DNA of 64,000 nt. Source: Candidatus Bathyarchaeota archaeon. Its GTDB lineage: Archaea; Thermoproteota; Bathyarchaeia; TCS64. The notes under the pieces were generated by a model. The model was not told the DNA's origin, searched no databases, and saw nothing but the letters and a program-made list of their open reading frames with translations. Location: positions 1 through 64,000 of the forward strand of contig JAOZHO010000005.1 in the NCBI GenBank assembly GCA_026014875.1, given 5' to 3'. The translations under genes and the position numbers were made by a program. Below are positions 41,302-49,217 of the stretch, piece after piece. The first letter of the stretch is position 1; each line of letters starts with the position of its first letter.

Positions 41302-44024
41302 GTCAATCAGATAAGAAAAACTGGCATTCAATCGACATAGAGTCGGTGTTCGATGATCTTAGCACAGGCAGTCGGGGTCTCGACGAGGAGGAGGCTCAGA
41401 GCCGGCTTGAGATGTACGGTCTCAACGAGCTGCGGGAGGAGGCGAGGGTTACGCCTCTGGAGCTTTTCCTCGATCAGTTCAAAAGCGCCTTGGTCCTCAT
41501 CCTCATAGCCTCAGCAATCATCTCCGCTTACATCTCCATGCGCAATGGAGAGCCCCTTATCGACACATATGTCATCCTTGCCATCGTCGTTATGAACTCT
41601 GTTCTTGGCTTCGTTCAGGAGTACCGCGCGGAGAAGGCCATCGAGGCCCTCAAGAAAATGGTATCGCCCCACGTCATTGTATTCAGGGATGGCCGCGAAA
41701 AATCCATAGATTCCAAGGAGCTGGTGCCAGGCGACGTGATCCTCCTCGAGGCGGGTACCCGGGTCCCCGCAGATGCCCGGTTGCTTGAGGCCGTGAACCT
41801 TCGGGTGGACGAGTCCTCACTCACTGGGGAGTCCACACCCGTAGCCAAGAGGATGGGAGTGCTTCCGTCGGAGCTCGGAATCTCCGACAGGGTGAACACA
41901 ATCTTCACGGGAACCCTGGTAACGGGTGGCCGATCCGTCGCAGTGGTCATTGAGACGGGGATGAATACGGAGTTCGGGAAAATAGCGGGGATGGTCCAGT
42001 CCGTGGACGTTGAGCCTCCTCCCTTAAAGCAAAAAATGGAGAAGCTGGGCCGCATGCTTTGCGTCATAGCCATCGTCCTCTGCATCTTCGTATTCTTCAC
42101 CGGAGTCGTCCGCCAACTCGACCTTGAGGAGATGTTCATGACTTCCGTCAGCCTCGCGGTCTCAGCCATACCTGAGGGGCTTCCCGCCGTCTTAACGATC
42201 ACCCTCGCCCTCGGAGTCACACAGATGACCCGCAAGAACGCCATCGTCCGCAAGCTCGCTTCAGTTGAGACCCTGGGGAGCACCACCATTATCTGCTCCG
42301 ACAAGACGGGGACTCTCACCCGGAACGAGATGACTGTCGTGAGTATCACTTCCGGTGACCGCTTCATCAGTGTAACGGGTGCTGGCTACGATCCTAACGG
42401 AGAGTTCAACCTGGGCGATGACGTTATCGACCCAATTGAAGACAAGGATCTGGAACTGCTCTTGAAGATAGGCTACCTAAACAACGACGCCCACCTCCAA
42501 GATAACGATGGAGCCTGGGGGATCTTCGGAGACCCCACAGAGGGGGCATTGACGGTTCTAGGTGCCAAAGCTGGCTTCAGCGAGGAGCTGAAGGATGAGT
42601 ATCCGCGGAAAGGCGAGTTCCCCTTCGATTCCACCCGGAAGATGATGAGCACGATCCACCTCACTCCCGACGGTTTTAACGTTGCGTATGTGAAGGGCGC
42701 CCCGGAGACCATCCTTAGCCAGAGCGAATATATCCAGGAGAAGGGGGTTGTTAGACCTCTATCCGACGCGGACCGAGAGCGTATCCTCGAGAAGATGCAG
42801 TACATGGCCGGTGACGCCCTCAGGGTGCTGGCGATGTCCTATAAGGAGATGCCCGCCGAATTAGAGAACAATGAGATGGAGGAGGTCGAATCCGGGCTCA
42901 CCTACGTCGGCATGGTTGGGATGATCGACCCGCCCAGGGATGAGGTGCTACCCGCAATCCAGACCTGCAAGAAGGCTGGCATCAAGACGGTGATGGTGAC
43001 CGGCGACCACAGGCTCACTGCCGTGGCCATCGCCAAGCAGATCGGGATGCTCGAGGAGGCGAACCCTGAATCCGTCATGACCGGCGTGGAACTGGAAAAT
43101 ACGAGCGACGATGAACTCGACGAGATCGTGGAGAACATCACCGTCTTCGCCAGAGTATCCCCGGAGCATAAGGTGCGCATCGCCCAATCCCTGAAGAGGA
43201 GGGATCACATCGTCGCGATGACCGGAGACGGGGTCAACGACGCTCCGGCGCTGAAGACCGCTGACATCGGCATCGCCATGGGTATCACGGGCACCGATGT
43301 CGCCAAGGAGGCTTCAGACATGGTGCTGGAGGACGACAACTTCGCCACAATAGTGAGCGCAGTCGAGAGCGGACGCATCATCTACGATAACATCCGCAAG
43401 TTCCTGAGGTACATGATCTCGAGCAACTTTGACGAGATGCTTGTGATATCCACGTTCGTCCTGATGGGTTTCCCTAGCCCATTCCTTCCCACGATGATAC
43501 TGTGGCTGAACCTGGTAACAGACGGGGGCCCCGCGGTCGCGTTGAGCATGGATCCTCCGACAGAGGACCTCATGTCTGTTCCCCCACGCAACCCCAAGCA
43601 TGGAGTCCTCCACGGCATGACCCTCTTCATAGCAGCCTACGTGATCCTACAGTCTGGAACGACCGCAGCAACGTTCTATTTGAAGTACGCCATCCAGGGG
43701 AGTCCGTTGAACGTAGCCAGGACGGCCGCGTTCATGCAGGCGTGTATCTTCGAACTGATGGTCGTCTGGAACTGCCGTTCGGAGAGGCATAACGCGTTCA
43801 AGGTAGGGTTCCTCACAAACAAGTACCTGCTCATATCCTCTCTAGGCGGGATTGTACTGACGATCTCCCTATGTTATGTGCCATTCCTACAAGTGATGTT
43901 CAAGACGGTGCCCCTGGGCATCTATGACTGGCTCTGGATCTTCTCATCATCCCTCCTAGGGTTCCTGGTCTTACCCGAACTCTTTTTTCGCACGCACGAA
44001 CATATCCCGGGGATGGAGGCATAG
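41298..44024 (+). CDS. Cation-transporting P-type ATPase (Ca2+/Mn2+-type, P2A-like)
   Basis: Pump of 908 residues. Order: N-terminal cation-ATPase domain (about 10-75, GLDEEEAQSRL), helices M1-M2, actuator domain with DESSLTGES (about 171-179, dephosphorylation loop TGES), M3-M4 with IPEGLPA (about 292), phosphorylation site SDKTGTLTRNE (Asp near 335), KGAPE in the nucleotide domain, TGDGVNDAPALKTADIGIAMG hinge in the genome, M5-M6 with NLVTDGGPAVAL (about 738), then four C-terminal helices. PEGLP and N..TDG match Ca2+ site II of SERCA/PMR1 pumps and not heavy-metal or K+ pumps. It exports or sequesters Ca2+ or Mn2+. No C-terminal autoinhibitory domain. Confidence 0.93.
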   Translation: MSQSDKKNWHSIDIESVFDDLSTGSRGLDEEEAQSRLEMYGLNELREEARVTPLELFLDQFKSALVLILIASAIISAYISMRNGEPLIDTYVILAIVVMNSVLGFVQEYRAEKAIEALKKMVSPHVIVFRDGREKSIDSKELVPGDVILLEAGTRVPADARLLEAVNLRVDESSLTGESTPVAKRMGVLPSELGISDRVNTIFTGTLVTGGRSVAVVIETGMNTEFGKIAGMVQSVDVEPPPLKQKMEKLGRMLCVIAIVLCIFVFFTGVVRQLDLEEMFMTSVSLAVSAIPEGLPAVLTITLALGVTQMTRKNAIVRKLASVETLGSTTIICSDKTGTLTRNEMTVVSITSGDRFISVTGAGYDPNGEFNLGDDVIDPIEDKDLELLLKIGYLNNDAHLQDNDGAWGIFGDPTEGALTVLGAKAGFSEELKDEYPRKGEFPFDSTRKMMSTIHLTPDGFNVAYVKGAPETILSQSEYIQEKGVVRPLSDADRERILEKMQYMAGDALRVLAMSYKEMPAELENNEMEEVESGLTYVGMVGMIDPPRDEVLPAIQTCKKAGIKTVMVTGDHRLTAVAIAKQIGMLEEANPESVMTGVELENTSDDELDEIVENITVFARVSPEHKVRIAQSLKRRDHIVAMTGDGVNDAPALKTADIGIAMGITGTDVAKEASDMVLEDDNFATIVSAVESGRIIYDNIRKFLRYMISSNFDEMLVISTFVLMGFPSPFLPTMILWLNLVTDGGPAVALSMDPPTEDLMSVPPRNPKHGVLHGMTLFIAAYVILQSGTTAATFYLKYAIQGSPLNVARTAAFMQACIFELMVVWNCRSERHNAFKVGFLTNKYLLISSLGGIVLTISLCYVPFLQVMFKTVPLGIYDWLWIFSSSLLGFLVLPELFFRTHEHIPGMEA

Positions 44025-44196
44025 TGTCTATAACAATCACGGATCTGATGATCAGAAACGTGATAAAAATAGACTCGAATGATACTATGAAACACACCGA
44101 GGGCATCATGAATCGAGGCGGGACAGGATGCACATCGTTTTGGAGAAAGGGAGCGTTGTGGGGCGCGCCCTGATTTCTGTAGTAAAAAAGATTTGA
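44024..44196 (+). pseudogene. Frameshifted, truncated CBS-domain gene
   Basis: GTG 44024 overlaps the ATPase stop by one base. The frame reads ITDLMIRNVIKIDSNDTM, then GIMNRGGTGC: the classic beginning of a CBS domain. After this the frame goes wrong, but shifting it gives HIVLEKGSVVGRALISVVKK and a stop at 44194-44196, which is the rest of the same CBS motif. One frameshift near 44128 therefore breaks it, and only one CBS repeat is left where two are usual. Possibly it once regulated the pump. Confidence 0.72.
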
Positions 44197-44258
44197 TGTT
44201 TTTCTGATTTAAGAAATGGATATGCCCAAGGCTGGAATTAATATAATTTTGTAAGAGG

Positions 44259-44570
44259 TTAGCTCTTGGTCCATTCTTGGGCGAGGGTCTCACCCAGTGT
44301 CTTGGATAGGTTGCAGCCTTGCTTTTTCCACGACGCTAGCACAGTCTCATAGATCCCGGTGCCCTTCCCGTTCCTGAAGCAGTCCATGATCCTCCTCTGA
44401 GTCGCATGCTCCCTCAACGCCCTCTCCGCCTCCCCGAGGAGATGAGCCCAGCACCGTTGTATTCGACCTGTGAATCTCGGATACGCCCTCCAGCCGTCGT
44501 AGACGTTGACCCCGCGCGCTGAACGAATTGCACAAATGTACCCTGTGTTCTCGAAACTCTCTATCTCAAG
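44259..44570 (-). mobile_element. IS66-like transposase remnant
   Basis: Minus-strand open frame of 104 codons with no start codon near its beginning. It reads VYDGWRAYPRF, then GRIQRCWAHLLGEAE, a typical segment of IS66-group transposases from archaea, and, after an apparent deletion following ALREHATQ, FRNGKGTGIYETVL and the end LAQEWTKS. Only the last part of the transposase remains, and the region between the WAHLL helix and the C terminus is shortened. No terminal repeats were seen. Confidence 0.7.
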
Positions 44571-44579
44571 ATGTTATCT

Positions 44580-44912
44580 CTCGAATAAGAACATCCGAGA
44601 ACAGGAATAACAAAGCGTCAGGTGTATTCGTCTTTTATAAAGTATGGGTGAAATTATATTATTTATTTAAATATTTTGATGAATAGATTAATTTTCCACT
44701 TCAATTTGAATCTCAATTATAATTATATTAACAGTGCAGCTTTCGTTCTAACAATTATAATCTCTCCACATTTAGCCAATAATGCTGATAAAATCTTCGT
44801 TTTTTTTGGAAAAGAACTTAGAAACGTGATTCGATGTAACATTGAACCGCAATATTATAGCTTTTTCAGTAAATGAATATGTTTAAATAGTCATGATAAT
44901 AAATCCGTGGTA
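44580..44912. other. AT-rich island without a supportable gene
   Basis: About 330 nt markedly richer in A and T than the surrounding coding DNA (runs such as TATTATTTATTTAAATATTTTGATG). It lies between the IS66-like remnant and the small TTG-initiated gene. Short open frames exist, but none shows protein-like composition. The 3' end (TTTAAATAG near 44882) may be the TATA box of the next gene. Confidence 0.5.
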
Positions 44913-44925
44913 AGGTGATTTATGG

Positions 44926-45177
44926 TTGAGTGAAGTCAAGTTTAAATTGCAGCCAGTAACAAAGAAGCCTTCGAGGAAGTACAGGAAGGGCAGCAAATAT
45001 GATCCGATTCTCGACAGTTTCATGAGTGGTGAACACAACCTCGTGAAGGTTGAGGTCGAGAACAAAGACGCTAACTATCTACGAACTCAGTTGAACAAGA
45101 GAATTGAAGCTAGAGACATCGGCGGAAAAATAAAAGTCTCCGTTGTCAATAATGTCGCCTACCTCGAAAAAATGTGA
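44926..45177 (+). CDS. Small basic hypothetical protein
   Basis: An 83-residue protein, TTG start at 44926 with AGGTGA 7-8 nt upstream. The N terminus is strongly basic (KKPSRKYRKGSKYDPIL), followed by alternating strands and helix: VKVEVENKDANYLRTQLNKRI, then KIKVSVVNNVAYLEKM. The layout, a basic tail plus one small alpha/beta unit, suggests nucleic-acid binding, and I have an impression of homologues in other TACK archaea, but no family name. Its stop codon lies within a perfect 7-bp hairpin that is followed by T-rich DNA. It stands alone in the decayed region. Confidence 0.65.
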   Translation: MSEVKFKLQPVTKKPSRKYRKGSKYDPILDSFMSGEHNLVKVEVENKDANYLRTQLNKRIEARDIGGKIKVSVVNNVAYLEKM

Positions 45178-45210
45178 GAACTTATCTCACATACTCTCTC
45201 TTTTTAATAT
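45173..45210 (+). terminator. Hairpin with T-rich tail
   Basis: TGTGAGA (45173-45179) and TCTCACA (45185-45191) form a perfect 7-bp stem with a 5-nt loop, followed by CTCTCTCTTTTT. The stop codon of the preceding gene is inside the left arm. This is the most bacterial-looking terminator in the window. Confidence 0.6.
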
Positions 45211-45382
45211 TAACGAATTTTAGAATAGACTAGATTACTGTTAAAACGTCTTATCGATAGGTGAGAATAGCCCTTACCTCTTATTGATCATGGTATCTGT
45301 CTTCGCCCGATTAGCGGCTTTCCAACCTTTTTGATGATTAATGTGAGCCATTATCCTGAGATTATGTATCGATGTTGGATGG

Positions 45383-45937
45383 TCAGCCCCTCAACAGAGA
45401 TTCGAGCTTTCTCAACGCTAAGTTCATCTCGCCCTCTCTCAGCCCCACTCCGATAATTGGAGCGTCTAGTCCCTTCTCCCTCATCTCTTGACGTAGGGCT
45501 TCGATGAGATGTCCTTCTCCGGGGCTTTCAGCATGGGAACCCTTGATGGTCCGTGTAGTTCTCTCCACGCCACAGCTAGGGGAGCCCTCGAACCCCAGTG
45601 CCGCGATCAGCTCCGTGCTTTTCTCTATGGTCTGCATGGCTCTCACAGCGATCTCCCTGCATTTCTCTTTGAACTCGGGGGTGTCGTAGTCGTCCCTGCT
45701 CTTCGGGGGCCTCGGGTTTCCGTATAGGGTTTGCTCGGGGCACTCCATCTGGATTATCCCTACACCGTGCTCGAGGAGGGGGGTGACTATTTCCTCGATG
45801 GCCCCCTTGGTCCTAGTGGCGCCACCTCCCTCCCATCTGGCTCTGGTGGCCTGGTTCATGATGCAGTGGGCGAGGATCACGACTCTGTCTCGAGGGCTTT
45901 CAGCGCTTTGCACTGCGTGATGAAAAACGTCGCACAA
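45383..45937 (-). CDS. TudS/DUF523-related iron-sulfur protein
   Basis: A 184-residue relative of TudS/DUF523, whose characterised member is a [4Fe-4S] thiouracil desulfidase. The three family Cys are visible: VILAHCIMNQ (about 30), QMECPEQ (about 72) and GSPSCGVE (about 125). The region between them carries the GIIQMECPEQTLYG pattern of the archaeal branch. Start: the frame remains open far upstream, but that part is antisense to the neighbouring phosphohydrolase. TTG 45937 is preceded by GGGAGGGA at about 8 nt spacing; the GTG at about 45915 lacks such a site. Divergent from the phosphohydrolase. Confidence 0.8.
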   Translation of the reverse strand: MCDVFHHAVQSAESPRDRVVILAHCIMNQATRARWEGGGATRTKGAIEEIVTPLLEHGVGIIQMECPEQTLYGNPRPPKSRDDYDTPEFKEKCREIAVRAMQTIEKSTELIAALGFEGSPSCGVERTTRTIKGSHAESPGEGHLIEALRQEMREKGLDAPIIGVGLREGEMNLALRKLESLLRG

Positions 45938-46009
45938 ATCTGTATCCCTCCCTGTTGTGACGATAATGACCTGAAGACTTAATATTAGATATGTAGACTC
46001 AAATTTAGC

Positions 46010-47668
46010 ATGTCGAAGGCTGAGGCAATCGATGAAGCTGAGACGCCCCGCGGCAGGGTCCTGGTCCTGGGGCTTGATGGGGCCACCTTCGACATAATCC
46101 GCCCCCTCGCAGAGGAAGGGAGGCTCCCGAATCTGGCGAAGCTCATGGATGAGGGGGCCTGGGGGGTCCTCGACTCCACGTTGCCCCCTGTGACGATCCC
46201 CGCCTGGGTGAGCATGATGACAGGGTTGAACCCGGGGAGGCTCGGCTTCTTCGACCTCCTGAGGCGGGAGGGCTACGGTGTGGAGCCCAACGGCTACTGC
46301 TTCGCCAACCACGCCCCCCTCTGGAAGGTCCTGAACAGCTACGGCGTCAGGACGGGGGTGATGAACATCCCCGGGACGTATCCCCCGGAGGAGGTGGACG
46401 GCTTCATGGTGACCGGGATGATGACCCCCTCGAAGGAGAGCGCCTTCAGCTACCCCTCGAAGCTCCAAGCGGACCTCGGGGAATCGGGCCTCGACTACGA
46501 GATCGATCTTCCCAGTTGGCAGTACTTCGACGAGGGAGTCTTTTACAAAGACGCCATCAAGGTCACGGAGAAGCGGGGCAGGGCGGCGAAATACCTGATG
46601 GAGAACATCCCCTGCGACTTCTACATGGTGGTCTTCACGAGCCCTGACAGGGTTCACCACCTCCTCTGGGACAAGAGGGAAACCGTGGAGGCGTACTGGG
46701 AGGAGCTCGACAAGATTCTGGGGGGGGTCATCGAGGCCGTGGGGGAGGAGGCCACTGTATTCGTGGTCTCGGATCACGGCTTCGGGCCCCTCGAGAGGAC
46801 ATTCTTCGTGAACGAGTGGCTCCGCAGGAACGGCTTCCTCAGGGCGAAGAGGAAGATCAACGAGAGGGCCATCGTGAAGCTGGGGCGGATCGCGGAGAGG
46901 CTCTACAGGTTCCTCGGCGAGAGGGAGCTTCTCAAGCCCGTGGCGGGGTTCCTCTTCAAGGTGGTGGGCCTCAAGAGGCTGCAGAGGTACACCTACACCT
47001 ATCTCTCAAACGCCCGGCTCGAGGGCAGGGTGAACTGGAGTAAGACGAAGGCGTTCAGCGCCGTCCACACGCCCCATTTCGGTCAGATCTACATCAACAC
47101 CGAGGGGGAGATGCTGGAGGGATGCGTCCAGGAGGATGAACGGGAGGAGCTCGTGTCAGACTTGATGGAGAAGCTCAGAGGGTTAAAGGACCCCAAAACC
47201 GGCGTATCTGTGCCCGTCGATGTCTACCGCTCCCGAGACGTCTACACGGGCCCCCACCTCGACGAGGCCCCGGAGATCGTCTTCATGCTCGACGGGGGAA
47301 GGTGCGAGATAGATGCCAAAGTTGGGGAGGAGAGGCTCTTCGTCGAGGGTGCCCCCCTCACAGGCTGGAAGGGGACCCACACCAGGGACGGGGTCTTCAT
47401 CGCCCGAGGCCCCAAGGTGAGACCGGGATTCAGGGTGGAGAAGGCATCTATCCTCGATGTCGCCCCGACGTTGCTACACTCCTTCGGCATCCCGATGCAG
47501 GACGAGATGGATGGTAGGGTGCTGGACGAGATTTTCAAGGATGATTCCAGGTTCTCCGAGAGATCGGCGGTCAAACCTATGAAGGAAGGGGAATTGGATG
47601 TCTCCGACTTCGACGCCGAGGAGAAGGCCCTCATAGAGGAGAGGCTCAGGAAGCTGGGATACATCTGA
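46010..47668 (+). CDS. AlkP-superfamily phosphohydrolase/phosphomutase
   Basis: Type I phosphodiesterase/nucleotide pyrophosphatase-like protein of 552 residues, no signal peptide. The metal site is seen as VLGLDGATFD (about 20), TIPAWVSMMTG (about 63, nucleophile Thr region), SPDRVHHLLWD (about 211), VVSDHGFGP (about 250) and GTHTRDGVF (about 457). This order is that of predicted phosphohydrolase/phosphomutase proteins in archaea that lie near surface-polysaccharide genes. There are none here, so the substrate is open. The start ATG 46010 may be followed by an alternative; upstream is a 72-nt divergent gap. Confidence 0.85.
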   Translation: MSKAEAIDEAETPRGRVLVLGLDGATFDIIRPLAEEGRLPNLAKLMDEGAWGVLDSTLPPVTIPAWVSMMTGLNPGRLGFFDLLRREGYGVEPNGYCFANHAPLWKVLNSYGVRTGVMNIPGTYPPEEVDGFMVTGMMTPSKESAFSYPSKLQADLGESGLDYEIDLPSWQYFDEGVFYKDAIKVTEKRGRAAKYLMENIPCDFYMVVFTSPDRVHHLLWDKRETVEAYWEELDKILGGVIEAVGEEATVFVVSDHGFGPLERTFFVNEWLRRNGFLRAKRKINERAIVKLGRIAERLYRFLGERELLKPVAGFLFKVVGLKRLQRYTYTYLSNARLEGRVNWSKTKAFSAVHTPHFGQIYINTEGEMLEGCVQEDEREELVSDLMEKLRGLKDPKTGVSVPVDVYRSRDVYTGPHLDEAPEIVFMLDGGRCEIDAKVGEERLFVEGAPLTGWKGTHTRDGVFIARGPKVRPGFRVEKASILDVAPTLLHSFGIPMQDEMDGRVLDEIFKDDSRFSERSAVKPMKEGELDVSDFDAEEKALIEERLRKLGYI

Positions 47669-47797
47669 ATCCGGGTTAATCTTCAATAAAGATACATGGA
47701 AAGTTGTTTCTTCCGCCACAGAGAACCATTTTTATTTAGGGGAAAATCCTTTTGGGATAGGTATATTTCATAAGGCGCATACAGGATAGGGGAACAG

Positions 47798-48241
47798 ATG
47801 AGCATAGAAGAACAGATCAAGACACTCGTGAAGCAGGAACTTGAGGTATCATTAGTTGAGATCGAGGAAAGTCTAAAAACCTCTTTCAGGCGGGAGAACA
47901 GCAACATGAAGGAGGACCTCGAGGCCCTCGTGGCGCAGATCGGGGGGCTAGATGCGAGCCTGAAGGATGGGATCAAGACACTCTCGGCTCAGACCAAGAA
48001 GGAGAACATCAAGGTCAAGGAGGATATCGTGGCCTTAACGGGGCAGTTGGCCAGCCTCAACGAGACCCTAATGGGTCTCACTGGCACGATGGAGACGCTT
48101 GAGGAGGAGCTGAACAACCGATGGAGCCTCGTGGTCAAGCTCAGGAAGTACACTCTGGACCAGCTTATGTCCGAGTACAAGCGGTTGACCGGGACTACGC
48201 GCCCGGAACAAGAAGTAACGGATGAGCATGCCGAGATATGA
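47798..48241 (+). CDS. Coiled-coil hypothetical protein
   Basis: A 147-residue protein almost entirely helical and charged, with heptad-like repeats from residue 1 to about 115 (for example SLKTSFRRENSNMKEDLEALVAQ in the genome). The end has RWSLVVKLRKYTLDQLMSEY. No transmembrane segment or motif is evident. Its stop overlaps ATG 48238 of a broken ArsB/NhaD-type carrier, so it was once coupled to that transporter. I do not recognise a family; a scaffold or regulatory partner for the carrier is only a guess. Confidence 0.65.
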   Translation: MSIEEQIKTLVKQELEVSLVEIEESLKTSFRRENSNMKEDLEALVAQIGGLDASLKDGIKTLSAQTKKENIKVKEDIVALTGQLASLNETLMGLTGTMETLEEELNNRWSLVVKLRKYTLDQLMSEYKRLTGTTRPEQEVTDEHAEI

Positions 48242-48670
48242 CCGTTTCCTAGGGTCTAGCGGTCCTGGTATTCGTTGTCGTTTTTATCCTGAGTGCGATT
48301 GAGGCGATCCACCGAACCTACGCCTCTCTTCTAGCCGCATTAATCTTCGTTCTTATAGGCGCCGTCAGACCGGATGATATCCTCGCACGAGATTTCATCG
48401 ACATAGAGATCCTAGCTGTGGTCCTGGGGCTTTTCCTCCTTGTACGGGGGGCCGAGAGGTCCGGGTTGTTCCAGTTTCTCGCGGTCAAGATCATGAGAAG
48501 CTCCAAGAGCCCCACCGCCTACGCGGTGATACTGGCTCTCCTTCACGGTTGTCCTCACCCTCTTCGTGAGCAACATCGGGGCGATGATGATAATGGCGAA
48601 CCTCACCATCCTCTATTTCATCAATTCCATGGGGTACATCTATTTGCGGTACGGCGTCCTAGGCAGTTAG
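48238..48670 (+). pseudogene. Broken ArsB/NhaD-type ion transporter gene
   Basis: ATG 48238 overlaps the preceding stop, but the fifth codon is TAG. The same frame continues with membrane sequence: AVLVFVVVFILSAIEAIHRTYASLL in the genome, DFIDIEILAVVLGLFLLVRGAERSGL in the genome and AYAVILALL. A one-base frame change near 48546 leads to TVVLTLFVSNIGAMMIMANLTI in the genome, then soon a stop. This is the start of an ArsB/NhaD/citrate (IT superfamily) carrier, about 140 of 400 or more residues, with a stop, a frameshift and a 3' truncation. Confidence 0.72.
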
Positions 48671-48762
48671 CCGGTCAAAGTTATCCTGACTGCAATTACC
48701 CGTGTGCACACTCCAGACGCTGAACTGAGCTCAGGTGGCATCTCGGATGTTATCGTGGGCCG

Positions 48763-49107
48763 CTAGAACATTGGGGGCGAGAAGACGTCGTAGATGAGAA
48801 GATCCTTTTTCACGTCGTAGGTCCTGTGGCGTCTACCTTTTGGGACGGACACGAAGGTTCCCGGCTCCAGCTTGAACTCTTCCATGCCTTCGATCCACAT
48901 CATCGCTTCCCCCTCCAGAACGTAGATTATGTCGTCCTGCTCGGGGTGTGTGTGGTCCTCGATCTGGGAGCCCCGGGGGCACCGGACGACTATGCAGGTC
49001 GCGTCCGCCTCGTTGTCTCTCTTAGAGAGGAGGGTCTTCATCGTGACGCCTTTCAGGAATGGATGGGGCTCATCGGGTATCTCGTCGACTCGCTTGACGA
49101 TTCCCAT
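48763..49107 (-). CDS. Cupin-domain protein
   Basis: Single-domain cupin of about 114 residues. Motif 1 is visible as EDHTHPEQDDIIYVLEGEA (about 52-70; the usual His-x-His and Glu/Gln ligands) and motif 2 as PGTFVSVPKGRRHR (about 84-97, with the last His). It probably binds a divalent metal. The frame is open to 49131, but GAGGAG lies just before ATG 49107, which is preferred. Enzymatic role unknown: small cupins include isomerases, dioxygenases and sugar-binding proteins. It is divergent from the MFS gene at 49218. Confidence 0.82.
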   Translation of the reverse strand: MGIVKRVDEIPDEPHPFLKGVTMKTLLSKRDNEADATCIVVRCPRGSQIEDHTHPEQDDIIYVLEGEAMMWIEGMEEFKLEPGTFVSVPKGRRHRTYDVKKDLLIYDVFSPPMF

Positions 49108-49217
49108 GGCTCCTCTTCGGCTCTTATCCATTTATGCCTGATCCGTGGATCCGGTGTGATCCTCTTTTATCGGTGGAAATGTGATGAGAGATGTAAGGCT
49201 GTAAAGAAGGTATCAAG

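Noticed and set aside
44676-44876. 66-codon plus-strand frame in the AT-rich island
   Set aside because: Composition (Asn, Ile, Phe) is just what random AT-rich DNA gives; no ribosome site.
45938-46777. Upstream extension of the TudS-like protein on the minus strand
   Set aside because: It is antisense to the phosphohydrolase and low in protein character.
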